A stretch of DNA of 64,000 nucleotides from the NCBI RefSeq assembly GCF_027497355.1, contig NZ_CP114909.1, forward strand, positions 806,001-870,000. The letters are read 5' to 3'. Shown here one piece after another: positions 25,419-33,026 of this stretch. The notes under the pieces were generated by a model that saw nothing but the letters and a program-made list of their open reading frames with translations, was not told the DNA's origin and made no database searches. The DNA comes from Micromonospora sp. WMMA1947 (lineage in GTDB: Bacteria; Actinomycetota; Actinomycetes; Mycobacteriales; Micromonosporaceae). Made by a program: the position numbers and the translations under genes. Within the stretch, counting starts at the first letter, position 1, and every line of letters begins with the position of its first letter.

Positions 25419-25826
25419 TCAGAGCCGCGCGTCGGTGACCACGTGGGCGCACGCCGGGCACGCCGCCGGTCCCTGCTCGGCGAACCACCGGCAGGTACGC
25501 CTGATGGCACACTTCGGCAGCGCCTCCTCGGCGGGCGGGGCGACCTCGGCGTACGAGGCGGCCATCCGGGCGCCCAGTCCGCAGTGCGAGCCGGTCCAGA
25601 AGCCACAGGACGAGGTGACGCACGGGCCGGCGAGCCGGGCACGCGACTCGATCGGCTCGTCGGAGTCACCGAGCCCGGCGAGTGCCACCTCGGCCGGCAC
25701 GGCCGGGGTCACGTAGGCCACCCGGCCCGCCGGAGTGATCATGCCGAGGAACACCGTGGCGTTCGACGCCGGGGTGCTCGGGCACATCCGCTCCGGCGTG
25801 CCGGCCGGCCGGGCGACATCAGTCAC
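25419..25826 (-). CDS. Unrecognised 8-cysteine protein (possible metal/Fe-S binding)
   Basis: GTG 25826 overlaps the stop of the 86-aa gene (GTGA), giving 135 residues. No signal peptide or membrane helix. Eight cysteines occur in pairs: C-P near the start, GPCVTSSC, SHC, KCAIRRTCRWF and AACPACAHVVTD. TVFLGMITPAGRVAYVTP is a distinctive N-terminal block. The spacing would suit one or two Fe-S clusters or zinc sites. I do not recognise a named family. It is the last gene of a three-gene unit with a Tat-exported protein and a small protein. Confidence 0.7.
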   Translation of the reverse strand: MTDVARPAGTPERMCPSTPASNATVFLGMITPAGRVAYVTPAVPAEVALAGLGDSDEPIESRARLAGPCVTSSCGFWTGSHCGLGARMAASYAEVAPPAEEALPKCAIRRTCRWFAEQGPAACPACAHVVTDARL

Positions 25827-26083
25827 CGCTGGATCCAGAATCCGAAGTCGTTGATCCTCTGGCCGAGCTCCTGGGCGAGCGGGCCGTCGATGACCCAGAG
25901 CCCGTGCCACTCGGGACGCAGCTTGATGTTGCCGTGGCCGAGGGTCAGCGGGGTGGTCAGCTTGGCGTCGGCGGTACGCAGGGCGGCCAGGCCGGCCTTC
26001 TGGATCTCCGCGCCGATCAGGGACTGCTGCTCGGGGCTCAGGTCGACGCCGTCGACCACGAAGCGGAACTCGTTGCGGGCCAT
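25823..26083 (-). CDS. Small 86-aa protein of unknown function
   Basis: ATG 26083 is preceded by GGAGG at 6 nt, so translation is well supported. The protein begins MARNEFRFVVDGVDLSPEQQ, a beta strand plus a helix-start motif, then an Ala/Leu helix, then TLGHGNIKLRPEWHGLWVID and a short helix ending FGFWIQR. It is soluble and has no cysteine. The FxxxVDGVxLSxExxxxIxxEIQKA form resembles leader-like or adaptor small proteins, but I cannot assign a family. It lies between and is coupled to its two cassette partners (13-nt gap upstream, 4-nt overlap downstream). Confidence 0.7.
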   Translation of the reverse strand: MARNEFRFVVDGVDLSPEQQSLIGAEIQKAGLAALRTADAKLTTPLTLGHGNIKLRPEWHGLWVIDGPLAQELGQRINDFGFWIQR

Positions 26084-26096
26084 GTGTTTCCTCCGG

Positions 26097-26810
26097 TCAC
26101 TCGTACGATTCGGTGCCCAGCCCGCGGCGCAGGCTGGTGCGGGTGAAGGCCGCCCAGCCGGCGTGCGAGGCGGCGTCGGTGCGGTGCCCGGCTCGGGCGA
26201 GCACCCGGGCGGCGTGCTCCGCCCAGCGGTCGGCGGTCGTCGCCGCGTCGCCCCACAGCTCGCGGCAGGCGGCGACCGCGAAGGCGACCTGTTCCGGTGC
26301 GCCGCTGAACCCGGCGGGTCCGTCGGCGACCCGGATCGTGCCGTCCGGCCGGACCCGCACGCTCGGGAAGTGGTGGTGCAGGCTGGCCAGCGTGGCCAGG
26401 TGCGTGGCGTCCCGCCGGTCGGCGGCGAAGCCGGCCCGCAACTCGTCGTCGTGGCGGTGCCGGATCGCGTGCAGGACCAGCGCGTCGCCGGTCGCCTCGA
26501 TCCGGGCGACCACGTGCACCGGCATGCTCCAGGCCGACGGCGAGTTCGCCGACCAGAACGCCAGCCAGGCGGTGAGCCGGGCGTGGAAGTCGGCCTGGAC
26601 GGCGATCGGGAGCGCGGCCCCGCCGGGCGCGCGCAGTGCGGCGGTGGCGATGTGGTCCCGGATGACGAGCGGAGTCGCGGGGCGGCGCGGTGCGGCCGCC
26701 GCAACGCCGGTGGTGGAGGCGACGGCCAGGCCGGTCACGGTGACCGCCGAGGCCGCCGCCACGCCGGCGAGCAGTCGCCGACGGTCGAGCGGGTGTCCGT
26801 TGTGGTTCAT
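26097..26810 (-). CDS. Tat-exported His-rich protein of unknown function
   Basis: A 237-residue protein with a twin-arginine signal: DRRRLLAGVAAASAVTVTGL, cleavage near VAAAAP (about 40). Tat export implies folding, often with a cofactor, before transport. The mature part is mainly helical and rich in histidine (LHHHFP, HAIRHRHDDE), suggesting metal binding. No catalytic family is recognised. First gene of the 26810-25419 unit. Nearest upstream neighbour is snapalysin, divergent across 343 bp. Confidence 0.7.
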   Translation of the reverse strand: MNHNGHPLDRRRLLAGVAAASAVTVTGLAVASTTGVAAAAPRRPATPLVIRDHIATAALRAPGGAALPIAVQADFHARLTAWLAFWSANSPSAWSMPVHVVARIEATGDALVLHAIRHRHDDELRAGFAADRRDATHLATLASLHHHFPSVRVRPDGTIRVADGPAGFSGAPEQVAFAVAACRELWGDAATTADRWAEHAARVLARAGHRTDAASHAGWAAFTRTSLRRGLGTESYE

Positions 26811-27153
26811 CGTCGGCCCTTCGTCGACGGCATTGGCCCGACGTTATCGACCGGAAGCGATCAGAAAAACACCCTGCGTGACGGGAGGTCGACAGGAAAG
26901 CCGGGGATACCCGGCGGCGTGAACGACGGTTCCTGTGCCCGATTCACGCGCCACCCACCGGCGGACGGTCAGGCCCGGAGCAACCCGGCCACAGCCCGCT
27001 GCGCGTGCACGACGGTCGCCGCCGGCAGGTCGAGCGCCCGCCGACGTCCGCGGGCGCGCCGCCCGGTCAGTTCACCGCAACCCTTGATATCGATAGATGC
27101 CTATCTATAGGCTGGCGGCGTTCCGCTCACCCCCCATCCAAGGAGTGTGAACC
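26811..27153 (+). promoter_or_regulatory. 343-bp divergent region with snapalysin promoter and operator
   Basis: No gene seen. -35 TTGATA (27084-27089) and -10 TATAGG (27106-27111) are separated by 16 nt. Inside the spacer and overlapping -10 lies ATAGAT-GCCT-ATCTAT (27093-27108), a perfect 6-bp inverted repeat, flanked by TATCGATA. The AT-rich block is conspicuous in this genome. AGGAG (27141-27145) is 8 nt before ATG 27154. The rest, up to 26811, includes a small AT-rich patch near 26840-26870 suited to the divergent promoter. Confidence 0.6.
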
Positions 27154-27720
27154 ATGCGTAAGCCCAAGCTGTCCCGGATCCTCGCCACCCTCGCGGCCGC
27201 GACGCTGGCAGCGCTCGGCGCGGTAGCCGTCAACCCGGCTCCGGCCTCCGCCGCCGTCCGCAACGTCTGCTACAACATCAGCCAGGCTGGCCCGTTCGCC
27301 AACACGGCGGTGCAGGCGGCGGCGATCTGGAACAACTACACGAACAACATCAACATGGCCCAGTGCGGGTCCAACCTGCGGATCACCTACACCTACGGCG
27401 GCGGCTCGTACGCCCAGCGCACCAGCCTCGGCAACGGCCGCGTGGTGATCGACTACTACCAGGCCCAGCAGTACTCGCCGCTGCGCATCATGACGCACGA
27501 GATCGGCCACATCCTCGGCCTGCCGGACAACTACAACGGCAACTGCGCCATCCTGATGTCCGGCGGCAGCGCCGGTACGAGCTGCACCAACCCGTACCCC
27601 AGCTCCGCCGAGGCCTCCCGGGTCGACTCGCTGTTCGGCTTCGCCGCCCGCAGCGCGACGCCCGCCCAGGTCTTCACCGGCAGCTGGCCGGCCGCCTCGA
27701 CCGTGGGTGCCCAGCGCTGA
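27154..27720 (+). CDS. Snapalysin-family (M7) secreted metalloprotease
   Basis: A 188-residue exported zinc protease, close to the length of Streptomyces snapalysin. A Sec signal peptide ends near ASAAV (34). The zinc site is HEIGHILGLPD, the M7 form HExxHxxGxxD with a third Asp ligand. Four cysteines probably form two disulfides (CYN, CGS, CAI, CTN). The mature enzyme is small and lacks a long pro-domain. It should degrade milk-type and other proteins outside the cell. Expression is probably controlled at the promoter operator described upstream. Confidence 0.92.
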   Translation: MRKPKLSRILATLAAATLAALGAVAVNPAPASAAVRNVCYNISQAGPFANTAVQAAAIWNNYTNNINMAQCGSNLRITYTYGGGSYAQRTSLGNGRVVIDYYQAQQYSPLRIMTHEIGHILGLPDNYNGNCAILMSGGSAGTSCTNPYPSSAEASRVDSLFGFAARSATPAQVFTGSWPAASTVGAQR

Positions 27721-27732
27721 CGACGCCGTGAC

Positions 27733-27764
27733 GACGGGGTCGGCGGGTCACCGCCGGCCCCGTC
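27733..27764. terminator. Terminator between convergent genes
   Basis: GACGGGGTCGGCGG (27733-27746) pairs with CCGCCGGCCCCGTC (27751-27764) with one mismatch and a 4-nt loop. It follows the snapalysin stop and overlaps the 3' end of the convergent gene. Confidence 0.7.
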
Positions 27765-28728
27765 CGCGCGTCCCGCGCCGGCCGGGCGCGGCGTCGTCGG
27801 CGAGATCGGCCGCGCGGCGGCTCATCTCCTCGACCCGCTCCCGGAGCCGGCGCAGCGCCGCGGCGTCGTCGTCCACCCCGGACACCTCGTCGAGCAGGCC
27901 GACGTAGTCGGCGGCCAGCCGCCGGTACGCCGGGGCGACCGGCCCGGCGTGCCCGTCCAGGTCGATGATCTGCTGGGCGAGAACAGCGGTGGCGGCACCG
28001 AGCGCCGCCCGCTCGTCGGCCCGCGCATCCCGCCCGGCCCGCCGCGCGTCGGCCAGCCGCCCGGCCCGCCGGCCGCCGAACCAGAGCACCACCGCACCGG
28101 CGACCACCCCGGCCACCGCGCCACCGGCCAGCAGATACCGGGGCAACGAGGGGCTGATGGTACGGGCGCCGTCCGGCACCAGACCGGCCCGGACCAGCCG
28201 GTCGTAGTTGAGCACGATCACCTTCAGCGCCTCGACCGGCCGGTCCACGAACGCATCAGCGCCCCGGCCGATGGTGGTCTCGGCGACCATCGCCCGGCCG
28301 AGGTCCTTGGCGCCGTCGCCACCGAGGCGGGAGCATCCGTAGGTGTCCCAGTCCTCGCCGTCGCGGCTCATCGCCAGCACCAGTGTGCCCTGGGCGGCGC
28401 GCTCGGTGTCGGCGCACGCCTCCCGCAGGTCGGCACCGGGCTCCATGATCAGCACCACCAGCCGCCGGTTGCCGATCACCCGTTCGGCGGCCGCCCGGTC
28501 CAGGTCCACTCCCGGCGCCGCGTAGACCGACGAGACGCGCACCTGCCGCGCGATCGGCCCGTCCAGGATCCCGCCGGTCCACAGCGCCCAGCCGGCCAGC
28601 GCCAGGCAGGCGAGCACCGCGCGGCCGAACGCGGTGCCGACCAGGCGGCCGAGCAGCCGGCGCGGGCCGGTCGCCGTCCCGCCACGACGGTCCGCCGCCC
28701 GTTCGGGCCGGTTCGCGACGCGGCTCAC
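27748..28728 (-). CDS. Membrane protein, TM-extracytoplasmic-TM-cytoplasmic tail
   Basis: A 326-residue protein. A first hydrophobic helix (about 34-52) leads to an extracytoplasmic domain (55-190) containing RRLVVLIMEP and GTLVLAMSRDGEDWDTYGC, which look like a small alpha/beta fold, perhaps TPM-like. A second helix (YLLAGGAVAGVVAGAVVLWF, about 200-220) precedes a highly charged helical tail to the C-terminus. It overlaps the upstream 449-residue gene by ATGA. The two share the same topology. Function unknown. Confidence 0.7.
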   Translation of the reverse strand: MSRVANRPERAADRRGGTATGPRRLLGRLVGTAFGRAVLACLALAGWALWTGGILDGPIARQVRVSSVYAAPGVDLDRAAAERVIGNRRLVVLIMEPGADLREACADTERAAQGTLVLAMSRDGEDWDTYGCSRLGGDGAKDLGRAMVAETTIGRGADAFVDRPVEALKVIVLNYDRLVRAGLVPDGARTISPSLPRYLLAGGAVAGVVAGAVVLWFGGRRAGRLADARRAGRDARADERAALGAATAVLAQQIIDLDGHAGPVAPAYRRLAADYVGLLDEVSGVDDDAAALRRLRERVEEMSRRAADLADDAAPGRRGTRGRGRR

Positions 28729-30074
28729 GACAGCCTCGCCCGCAGGTAGACGTCCGGCCGGTAGCCGGGCATCCGCACGTCCCGGGCCACGTCGTCCAGC
28801 TCGGCCGCCGCGTCGGCCAGCAGTTCGCGTACGTGCCGGTCGGGCAGCCCCTCGTCGAACGCGTCCCGGGCCGCCCGCAACCGGCCCACGCCCCGGACCA
28901 GCGCCGGGTCCGTGCGCGCGTCGGTGAGCAGCGACAACTCCACCGCCAGCGCGGAGAGCCCGGCCAGCCGGGCCGGCGTGCCACCGGGACCGACATCGGC
29001 CGGACGGCGGCCCGACCCCCGCACGGTACGGATGGACAGCACCACGAAACCCGCCACGCAGGCGGCGAAGATCCAGGGCAGCGCCGGCAACGCCACCCGC
29101 AGCGGGTCGAACGGCCGGTACGGCAACGGACGGTCGAACAGCCCCGCGTACCGCACGTCGGTGACCTGGGCCAGGTACGTGCCGAGCACGTTCTGCTGGG
29201 GGTAGGCGTATCGGCCGATCCGCGCGCCGAACTGGGCGTAGAAGCTCGCGGTGGCCACCTCGGCGAATTCCGCCGCGCCCGGACCGTGGTACTCGATCCA
29301 GTCGCCGTACATCACCACAAGCGGCTGGTCCGGGGCGAGCCGGTGCAGCGCCGGCCCGTACGCGGGCAGCGGCTCCCCGTACGGCTGCGCGGGCAGCACC
29401 ACGAACCAGGCGCCGTCCGGGAACGCGGTGCCCGCGGCCTTCTCCGGCAGCCGGTTCAGCGTGGCGCCGGAGCCCACGTACCGGCCGGTGGTGCGCAGCG
29501 CGGCGACCACCGGGGCCAGCTCCGGGCCGGCCGGTTCCCGCCAGCGCAGGTCGTCGCGGTCCGGCGGGAGGGGCTGCTCGTGCAGCGTGGCCAGCAGCGT
29601 GAGCAGCGGGCCGGTCACGTCGCGGGTGGCGAACCGGGCCCGCCAGCCCGGCACGTCGTCCGGCGACGCCACGTAGAACCCGCCGCTGACCTCGGTGCCG
29701 ACGATCCGGATCTCGGCGTTCTCCACGTCCTTCACCCGCCGGCGTTCGGCCTCGTCCAGACCGGGCGGGGCGACCAGGATCCGGGTGCCCCGGTCACCGA
29801 TGGCGGCCCGGACCCGCTGCTCGTCCCAGCGCGCGACAGCCCCCGGCAGCCGGACCACCGGTTCGGCCGCGACGAGCGCCGTCATCTCCTCGACCGAAGG
29901 CACGCTCGCGTCGCTCAACTCCCCCGCCGAGCCCTCGGGCAGCGCGGCGGTCGACGGGGAACGCCCGTAGCTGACCTCGACGCTCTGCCGCTGCGCCACC
30001 AGGAACACCACGAGCACGGCCGCCGCGGCGGCCAGCAGCGACCAGCGCAGCAGCTCCCGGCGTGCCCTCGTCAT
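28725..30074 (-). CDS. Membrane protein with large extracytoplasmic domain
   Basis: ATG 30074 overlaps the stop of the 101-aa gene (ATGA), giving 449 residues. A single N-terminal helix (ELLRWSLLAAAAAVLVVFLV) anchors an extracytoplasmic domain of about 300 residues. A second helix (PALPWIFAACVAGFVVLSI) leads to a cytoplasmic helical tail of about 90 residues, with LLTDARTDPALVRGVGRL. No catalytic signature is evident. Middle gene of a coupled three-gene operon; its paralogous architecture with the downstream gene suggests the products form a complex. Confidence 0.72.
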   Translation of the reverse strand: MTRARRELLRWSLLAAAAAVLVVFLVAQRQSVEVSYGRSPSTAALPEGSAGELSDASVPSVEEMTALVAAEPVVRLPGAVARWDEQRVRAAIGDRGTRILVAPPGLDEAERRRVKDVENAEIRIVGTEVSGGFYVASPDDVPGWRARFATRDVTGPLLTLLATLHEQPLPPDRDDLRWREPAGPELAPVVAALRTTGRYVGSGATLNRLPEKAAGTAFPDGAWFVVLPAQPYGEPLPAYGPALHRLAPDQPLVVMYGDWIEYHGPGAAEFAEVATASFYAQFGARIGRYAYPQQNVLGTYLAQVTDVRYAGLFDRPLPYRPFDPLRVALPALPWIFAACVAGFVVLSIRTVRGSGRRPADVGPGGTPARLAGLSALAVELSLLTDARTDPALVRGVGRLRAARDAFDEGLPDRHVRELLADAAAELDDVARDVRMPGYRPDVYLRARLS

Positions 30075-30376
30075 CGCCCGGCCCGCCACAGCTCGTCGGC
30101 GCGGCGGGCGTGCTCGGCCGCCGCGCGGGCCGCGTCCGCGCCGCCGCTCCCGGCGGCGAGCGACTCGGCCCGGGCCAGCAGACGCTCGGCCTCCGGCAGC
30201 GTCACCGGGGACGCGTCCCGGCTGACGGTGGCGTCGTGGATCGCCGCCCGCGCCGACGACCAGGCGACCCGCCGGCCCTCGGCCCGGGCGCGGCGCCGGG
30301 GCAGCAACGCGGCGAGGAAACCGGCGGCCACCGCCACCAGGCCCCCGCCCAGCCAGGGCAGCACGCTCACCGTCAT
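30071..30376 (-). CDS. Small membrane-anchored helical protein
   Basis: A 101-residue protein with one N-terminal membrane helix (LPWLGGGLVAVAAGFLAALL) and a cytoplasmic Ala/Arg/Glu-rich helical tail (LPEAERLLARAESLAAG, AAAEHARRADELW). The tail recalls the tails of the next two proteins, so the three may assemble through cytoplasmic helices. First gene of the unit. No named family recognised. Confidence 0.65.
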   Translation of the reverse strand: MTVSVLPWLGGGLVAVAAGFLAALLPRRRARAEGRRVAWSSARAAIHDATVSRDASPVTLPEAERLLARAESLAAGSGGADAARAAAEHARRADELWRAGR

Positions 30377-30432
30377 GATCTCTGTCTAACGCACCGCCGC
30401 CAGCGCCGCGCGCCGAGGGCGGCCGGTGCGAC

Positions 30433-30669
30433 CTACGACGACTCGTAGCCCTCGTTGAAACCCTCCATGAACCCGCCTGCGAACCCGGAGATGACACATC
30501 CGGCACAGCACAGGATCACCAGCAGCGCCGGCACCGTTACCCACAGCACGATCGCCCATCTGCTCATCCCCTCGCTCGGCTGCTCCACGTACGCCGGCGG
30601 GTGGTACGGCTGCTGGTGGTACGCCTGCTGCTGATACGGATCCTGCTGGTAGGGGTCGTGAGGATGCAT
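30433..30669 (-). CDS. Small membrane protein with Gln/Tyr/Pro-rich N-terminus
   Basis: A 78-residue protein. The first 30 residues are low-complexity PYQQDPYQQQAYHQQPYHPP; one membrane helix follows (WAIVLWVTVPALLVILCCAG) with a Cys-Cys pair inside and a Gly-rich end (GFAGGFMEGFNEGYESS). Such short Y/Q/P-tailed membrane proteins are common in actinomycetes and unassigned. It is separate from the neighbouring operon by 56 nt. Confidence 0.6.
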   Translation of the reverse strand: MHPHDPYQQDPYQQQAYHQQPYHPPAYVEQPSEGMSRWAIVLWVTVPALLVILCCAGCVISGFAGGFMEGFNEGYESS

Positions 30670-30744
30670 CCGGACATCGTGCCCACCGGCAGTGGCCGCC
30701 GGAAGATCCGAACGGTCCGCCGATCCTGCCGCGACGGCCCCTCG

Positions 30745-32037
30745 TCACGCCCGATGCGCATCGAGATGGGTCAGCACCGTCTGGTTGGCCTCCCAGCCGT
30801 CCGGGAACTTCACCGGTACGTCCAGGTGCACCCGCTCGGTCGACGGGTAAGCATCGAGCAGCTCACCGATCCCCGCCCGCGCCACCACCACGCAGGCGTG
30901 CCGGTGCCGCGACGCCAGCACGCACAGCCGCCCAGACTCCAGGTGGAACGCGGTCGCGTCGCGCCGGCCGGAGAGCGGATGCAGCACGATCGTCACGTCG
31001 TACTCCCGGCCCTGGAGCCGGTTGGCGGTGTCCACGGTGATGCCCGCCCCGGCCGCGCCCAGCCGGGAGCGGATGGCCGCGACCTGGTCGCGGTGCGCGG
31101 CCCCGACGGCGATCCGGTCCGCGGTGACCGGCGCGCCGCCCGGGGCGGCCTCGCTGACCGCGACCGCGCCGCGCGCCAGCACCCGCAGCGCCAGTTCCGC
31201 GCAGGCCGCGGCGGCGTCGGCATCGGTACGCACGGTGTGCCGGGCCGGCAGCTCGTGCAACGCCCAGCCGGTGGCGGCGGCCAGCTCGACCGCGGCGTCG
31301 TAGGCGTCACCCGCGCCGGGCTCGGTGAACGTCAGCGCACGATCGGCCGGGCCGGTCCCGGCGCGGAACCCGGTGAACGGGTAGAACGCGGCGGACACCA
31401 CAGGCGCGGCCGAGTCCGGCAGCCGCCACGACACCGGAAGCCGGTGCACCGGCAGCTCCGGGTTGTGCCGCAGCAGCGTGGCCACCGCCGACTGCATCGG
31501 ATCCCAGGTCAGCCCGGTCCAGCGGAACGTCTCCACGGTGCTGAACGGATCGAGCTGACCGGGGTCGCCGACGAACAGGGCCCGCTCGAACCGCCCCGCC
31601 ACGCGCAGCAGCGCGTCGGCGCGCATCTGGTACGCCTCGTCCACGATCGCCCACGGCCAGCTCCCCTCGGTGACGGTGGCCCACTTGGCCGCCGTACCGA
31701 TGGTGACCGCCGGGCCGCCCAGGTCGGCCACCTTTGCCGCGACCCGGACCGCCGGGTGGGCGGTGACCCGCTCGGTGGGCCGGTAGTCGGTCGCGGAGAG
31801 CCGCCCGACGCGCAGCTCCGGGGCCTTGCGGCCGAGCCGGTCGATGAGGTCGTCGACCTGCTCGTTGGTCTGCGCCACGATCATCAGCGGGTCGCCGGTG
31901 GCAGCAGTTTCGATGGCGGCGCGGACCACGAGGGTGGACTTCCCGGCGCCGGGAGGCGAGTCCACGACGACACCGCGGTGCGTGCCGTCGCGCAGATCCC
32001 GCAGCACACGCTGGATCACCTGCTCGGCTTCGTGCAA
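30745..32037 (-). CDS. Superfamily 1 helicase-like ATPase, stand-alone
   Basis: TTG 32037 is chosen because AGGGGG lies 6 nt upstream; GTG 32082 is an in-frame alternative. The roughly 430-residue protein has all SF1 motifs: I (PPGAGKSTLV), II (AIVDEAYQM), III (LFVGDPGQLDPF), IV (VSWRLPDS), V (VDTANRLQGREYDVTIV) and VI (CVLASRHRHACVVVAR). That is the pattern of Upf1/Dna2-like SF1B enzymes, at minimal size with no extra nuclease or zinc domain. It may act in DNA/RNA processing or defence; neighbours give no clue. Confidence 0.8.
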   Translation of the reverse strand: MHEAEQVIQRVLRDLRDGTHRGVVVDSPPGAGKSTLVVRAAIETAATGDPLMIVAQTNEQVDDLIDRLGRKAPELRVGRLSATDYRPTERVTAHPAVRVAAKVADLGGPAVTIGTAAKWATVTEGSWPWAIVDEAYQMRADALLRVAGRFERALFVGDPGQLDPFSTVETFRWTGLTWDPMQSAVATLLRHNPELPVHRLPVSWRLPDSAAPVVSAAFYPFTGFRAGTGPADRALTFTEPGAGDAYDAAVELAAATGWALHELPARHTVRTDADAAAACAELALRVLARGAVAVSEAAPGGAPVTADRIAVGAAHRDQVAAIRSRLGAAGAGITVDTANRLQGREYDVTIVLHPLSGRRDATAFHLESGRLCVLASRHRHACVVVARAGIGELLDAYPSTERVHLDVPVKFPDGWEANQTVLTHLDAHRA

Positions 32038-32194
32038 GGAAGACCCCCTGTCAAAGTCTCCGGTGGGGCCCCTTCTTAACACGCCCCGGGGCAGGACCTC
32101 GCGCCGCCGGCAGGGAGATCACCGCCCATCGATCACCTTGCACCCGGCTGCCACACTCTCGGTCAGGAACGACGGAGGAATCGCAGGTGAAACG

Positions 32195-32962
32195 ATGGAC
32201 CTTCACCGCAGTCGCGTCGGTTGTGTCATCGGTCTCGTCCTGCTGCCGTTCGGTCTCTGCACGGTCTTGTCCGGCTTGGACGACAGCACCTTTCGGTTGA
32301 TCTCGGGGTTGGTCGTCGGCGCGCTCATGCTGCTCGGCGGCGTCGCGGGCATCGTCGAGGCGGTCCGGCCGTTCCGGTTCCACATCAGCTTCGAAGGCGT
32401 GACCGTCCGGACAGCCGAGCTGAACCGGCTGCTGCCCTGGGAGGAGATCGAACACCTGATCCTGTACCAGCCACCTCCGGTTCTGTCCGAGAAGAGGATG
32501 CCGTCGCCGTTGCTGCTGCTCGTACCCGCCGCCACGTCGGCCCTCGACGTTCCACTGACACACCGCAGCCCGTTGGACGACAGGCCCTGCGTGGTCCTGC
32601 TCGAAGTGCACGACGTCCGGGAGAAGACGGACCAGGTAGCCGACGCCCTCGCCCGGTACGGCGGCAGCCGTTTCATCGACCACCGCCAGATCGTCCGGCA
32701 GCGTTTCGACTCAGCCGACTTCCCGATCGAAGCGCGCGGATACGACAGGGATGCCGTCGACGCCCTCGTGCAGAAGGGCCGGGAGGCGCTGCGGTCGGAG
32801 GATCACCTGCTGCGCCTCGCAACGAAGGTACAGGTCGAGCGGGCCCTGCTCGAGTTGCCGCTCGTCGCCCACGGCTACTACCGCACCCAAGTCGACGCGT
32901 TCCTGCGGGACCTGTCCGCCGCGTTGGCACGGTTCGAGGAGGGCGACGAGGAGCCCGGCTGA
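32195..32962 (+). CDS. Membrane protein with PH-like domain and DivIVA-like repeats
   Basis: A 255-residue protein from ATG 32195 (AGGTGA at 4 nt). Two membrane helices (about 8-28 and 34-56) are followed by a PH-like segment (FRFHISFEGVTVRT, LLPWEEIEHLILY). The C-terminal half has two copies of a DivIVA-type motif: FPIEARGYDRDAVDALVQKG and LPLVAHGYYRTQVDAFLRDL. In DivIVA this motif recognises curved membrane or polar complexes. A related motif occurs in the small protein at 35057. Function unknown; a cell-pole or septum role is inference. Confidence 0.65.
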   Translation: MDLHRSRVGCVIGLVLLPFGLCTVLSGLDDSTFRLISGLVVGALMLLGGVAGIVEAVRPFRFHISFEGVTVRTAELNRLLPWEEIEHLILYQPPPVLSEKRMPSPLLLLVPAATSALDVPLTHRSPLDDRPCVVLLEVHDVREKTDQVADALARYGGSRFIDHRQIVRQRFDSADFPIEARGYDRDAVDALVQKGREALRSEDHLLRLATKVQVERALLELPLVAHGYYRTQVDAFLRDLSAALARFEEGDEEPG

Positions 32963-32974
32963 CGTGCCCGCACC

Positions 32975-33021
32975 CGCTCGCGGGCCCTTCGTACCCGAAG
33001 GGCTCGCGGCGTTCGCGAGCG
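32975..33021. terminator. Nested bidirectional terminator
   Basis: Inner arms GCCCTTCG (32984-32991) / CGAAGGGC (32996-33003) and outer arms CGCTCGCG (32975-32982) / CGCGAGCG (33014-33021), between convergent stops at 32962 and 33027. Confidence 0.7.
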
Positions 33022-33026
33022 GACGC

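Noticed and set aside
21949..25716. A 1255-codon open frame on the plus strand
   Set aside because: It lies antisense to the well-supported large ATPase and reads as Arg/Gly/Pro-rich sequence without any domain; long antisense frames are expected at this GC.
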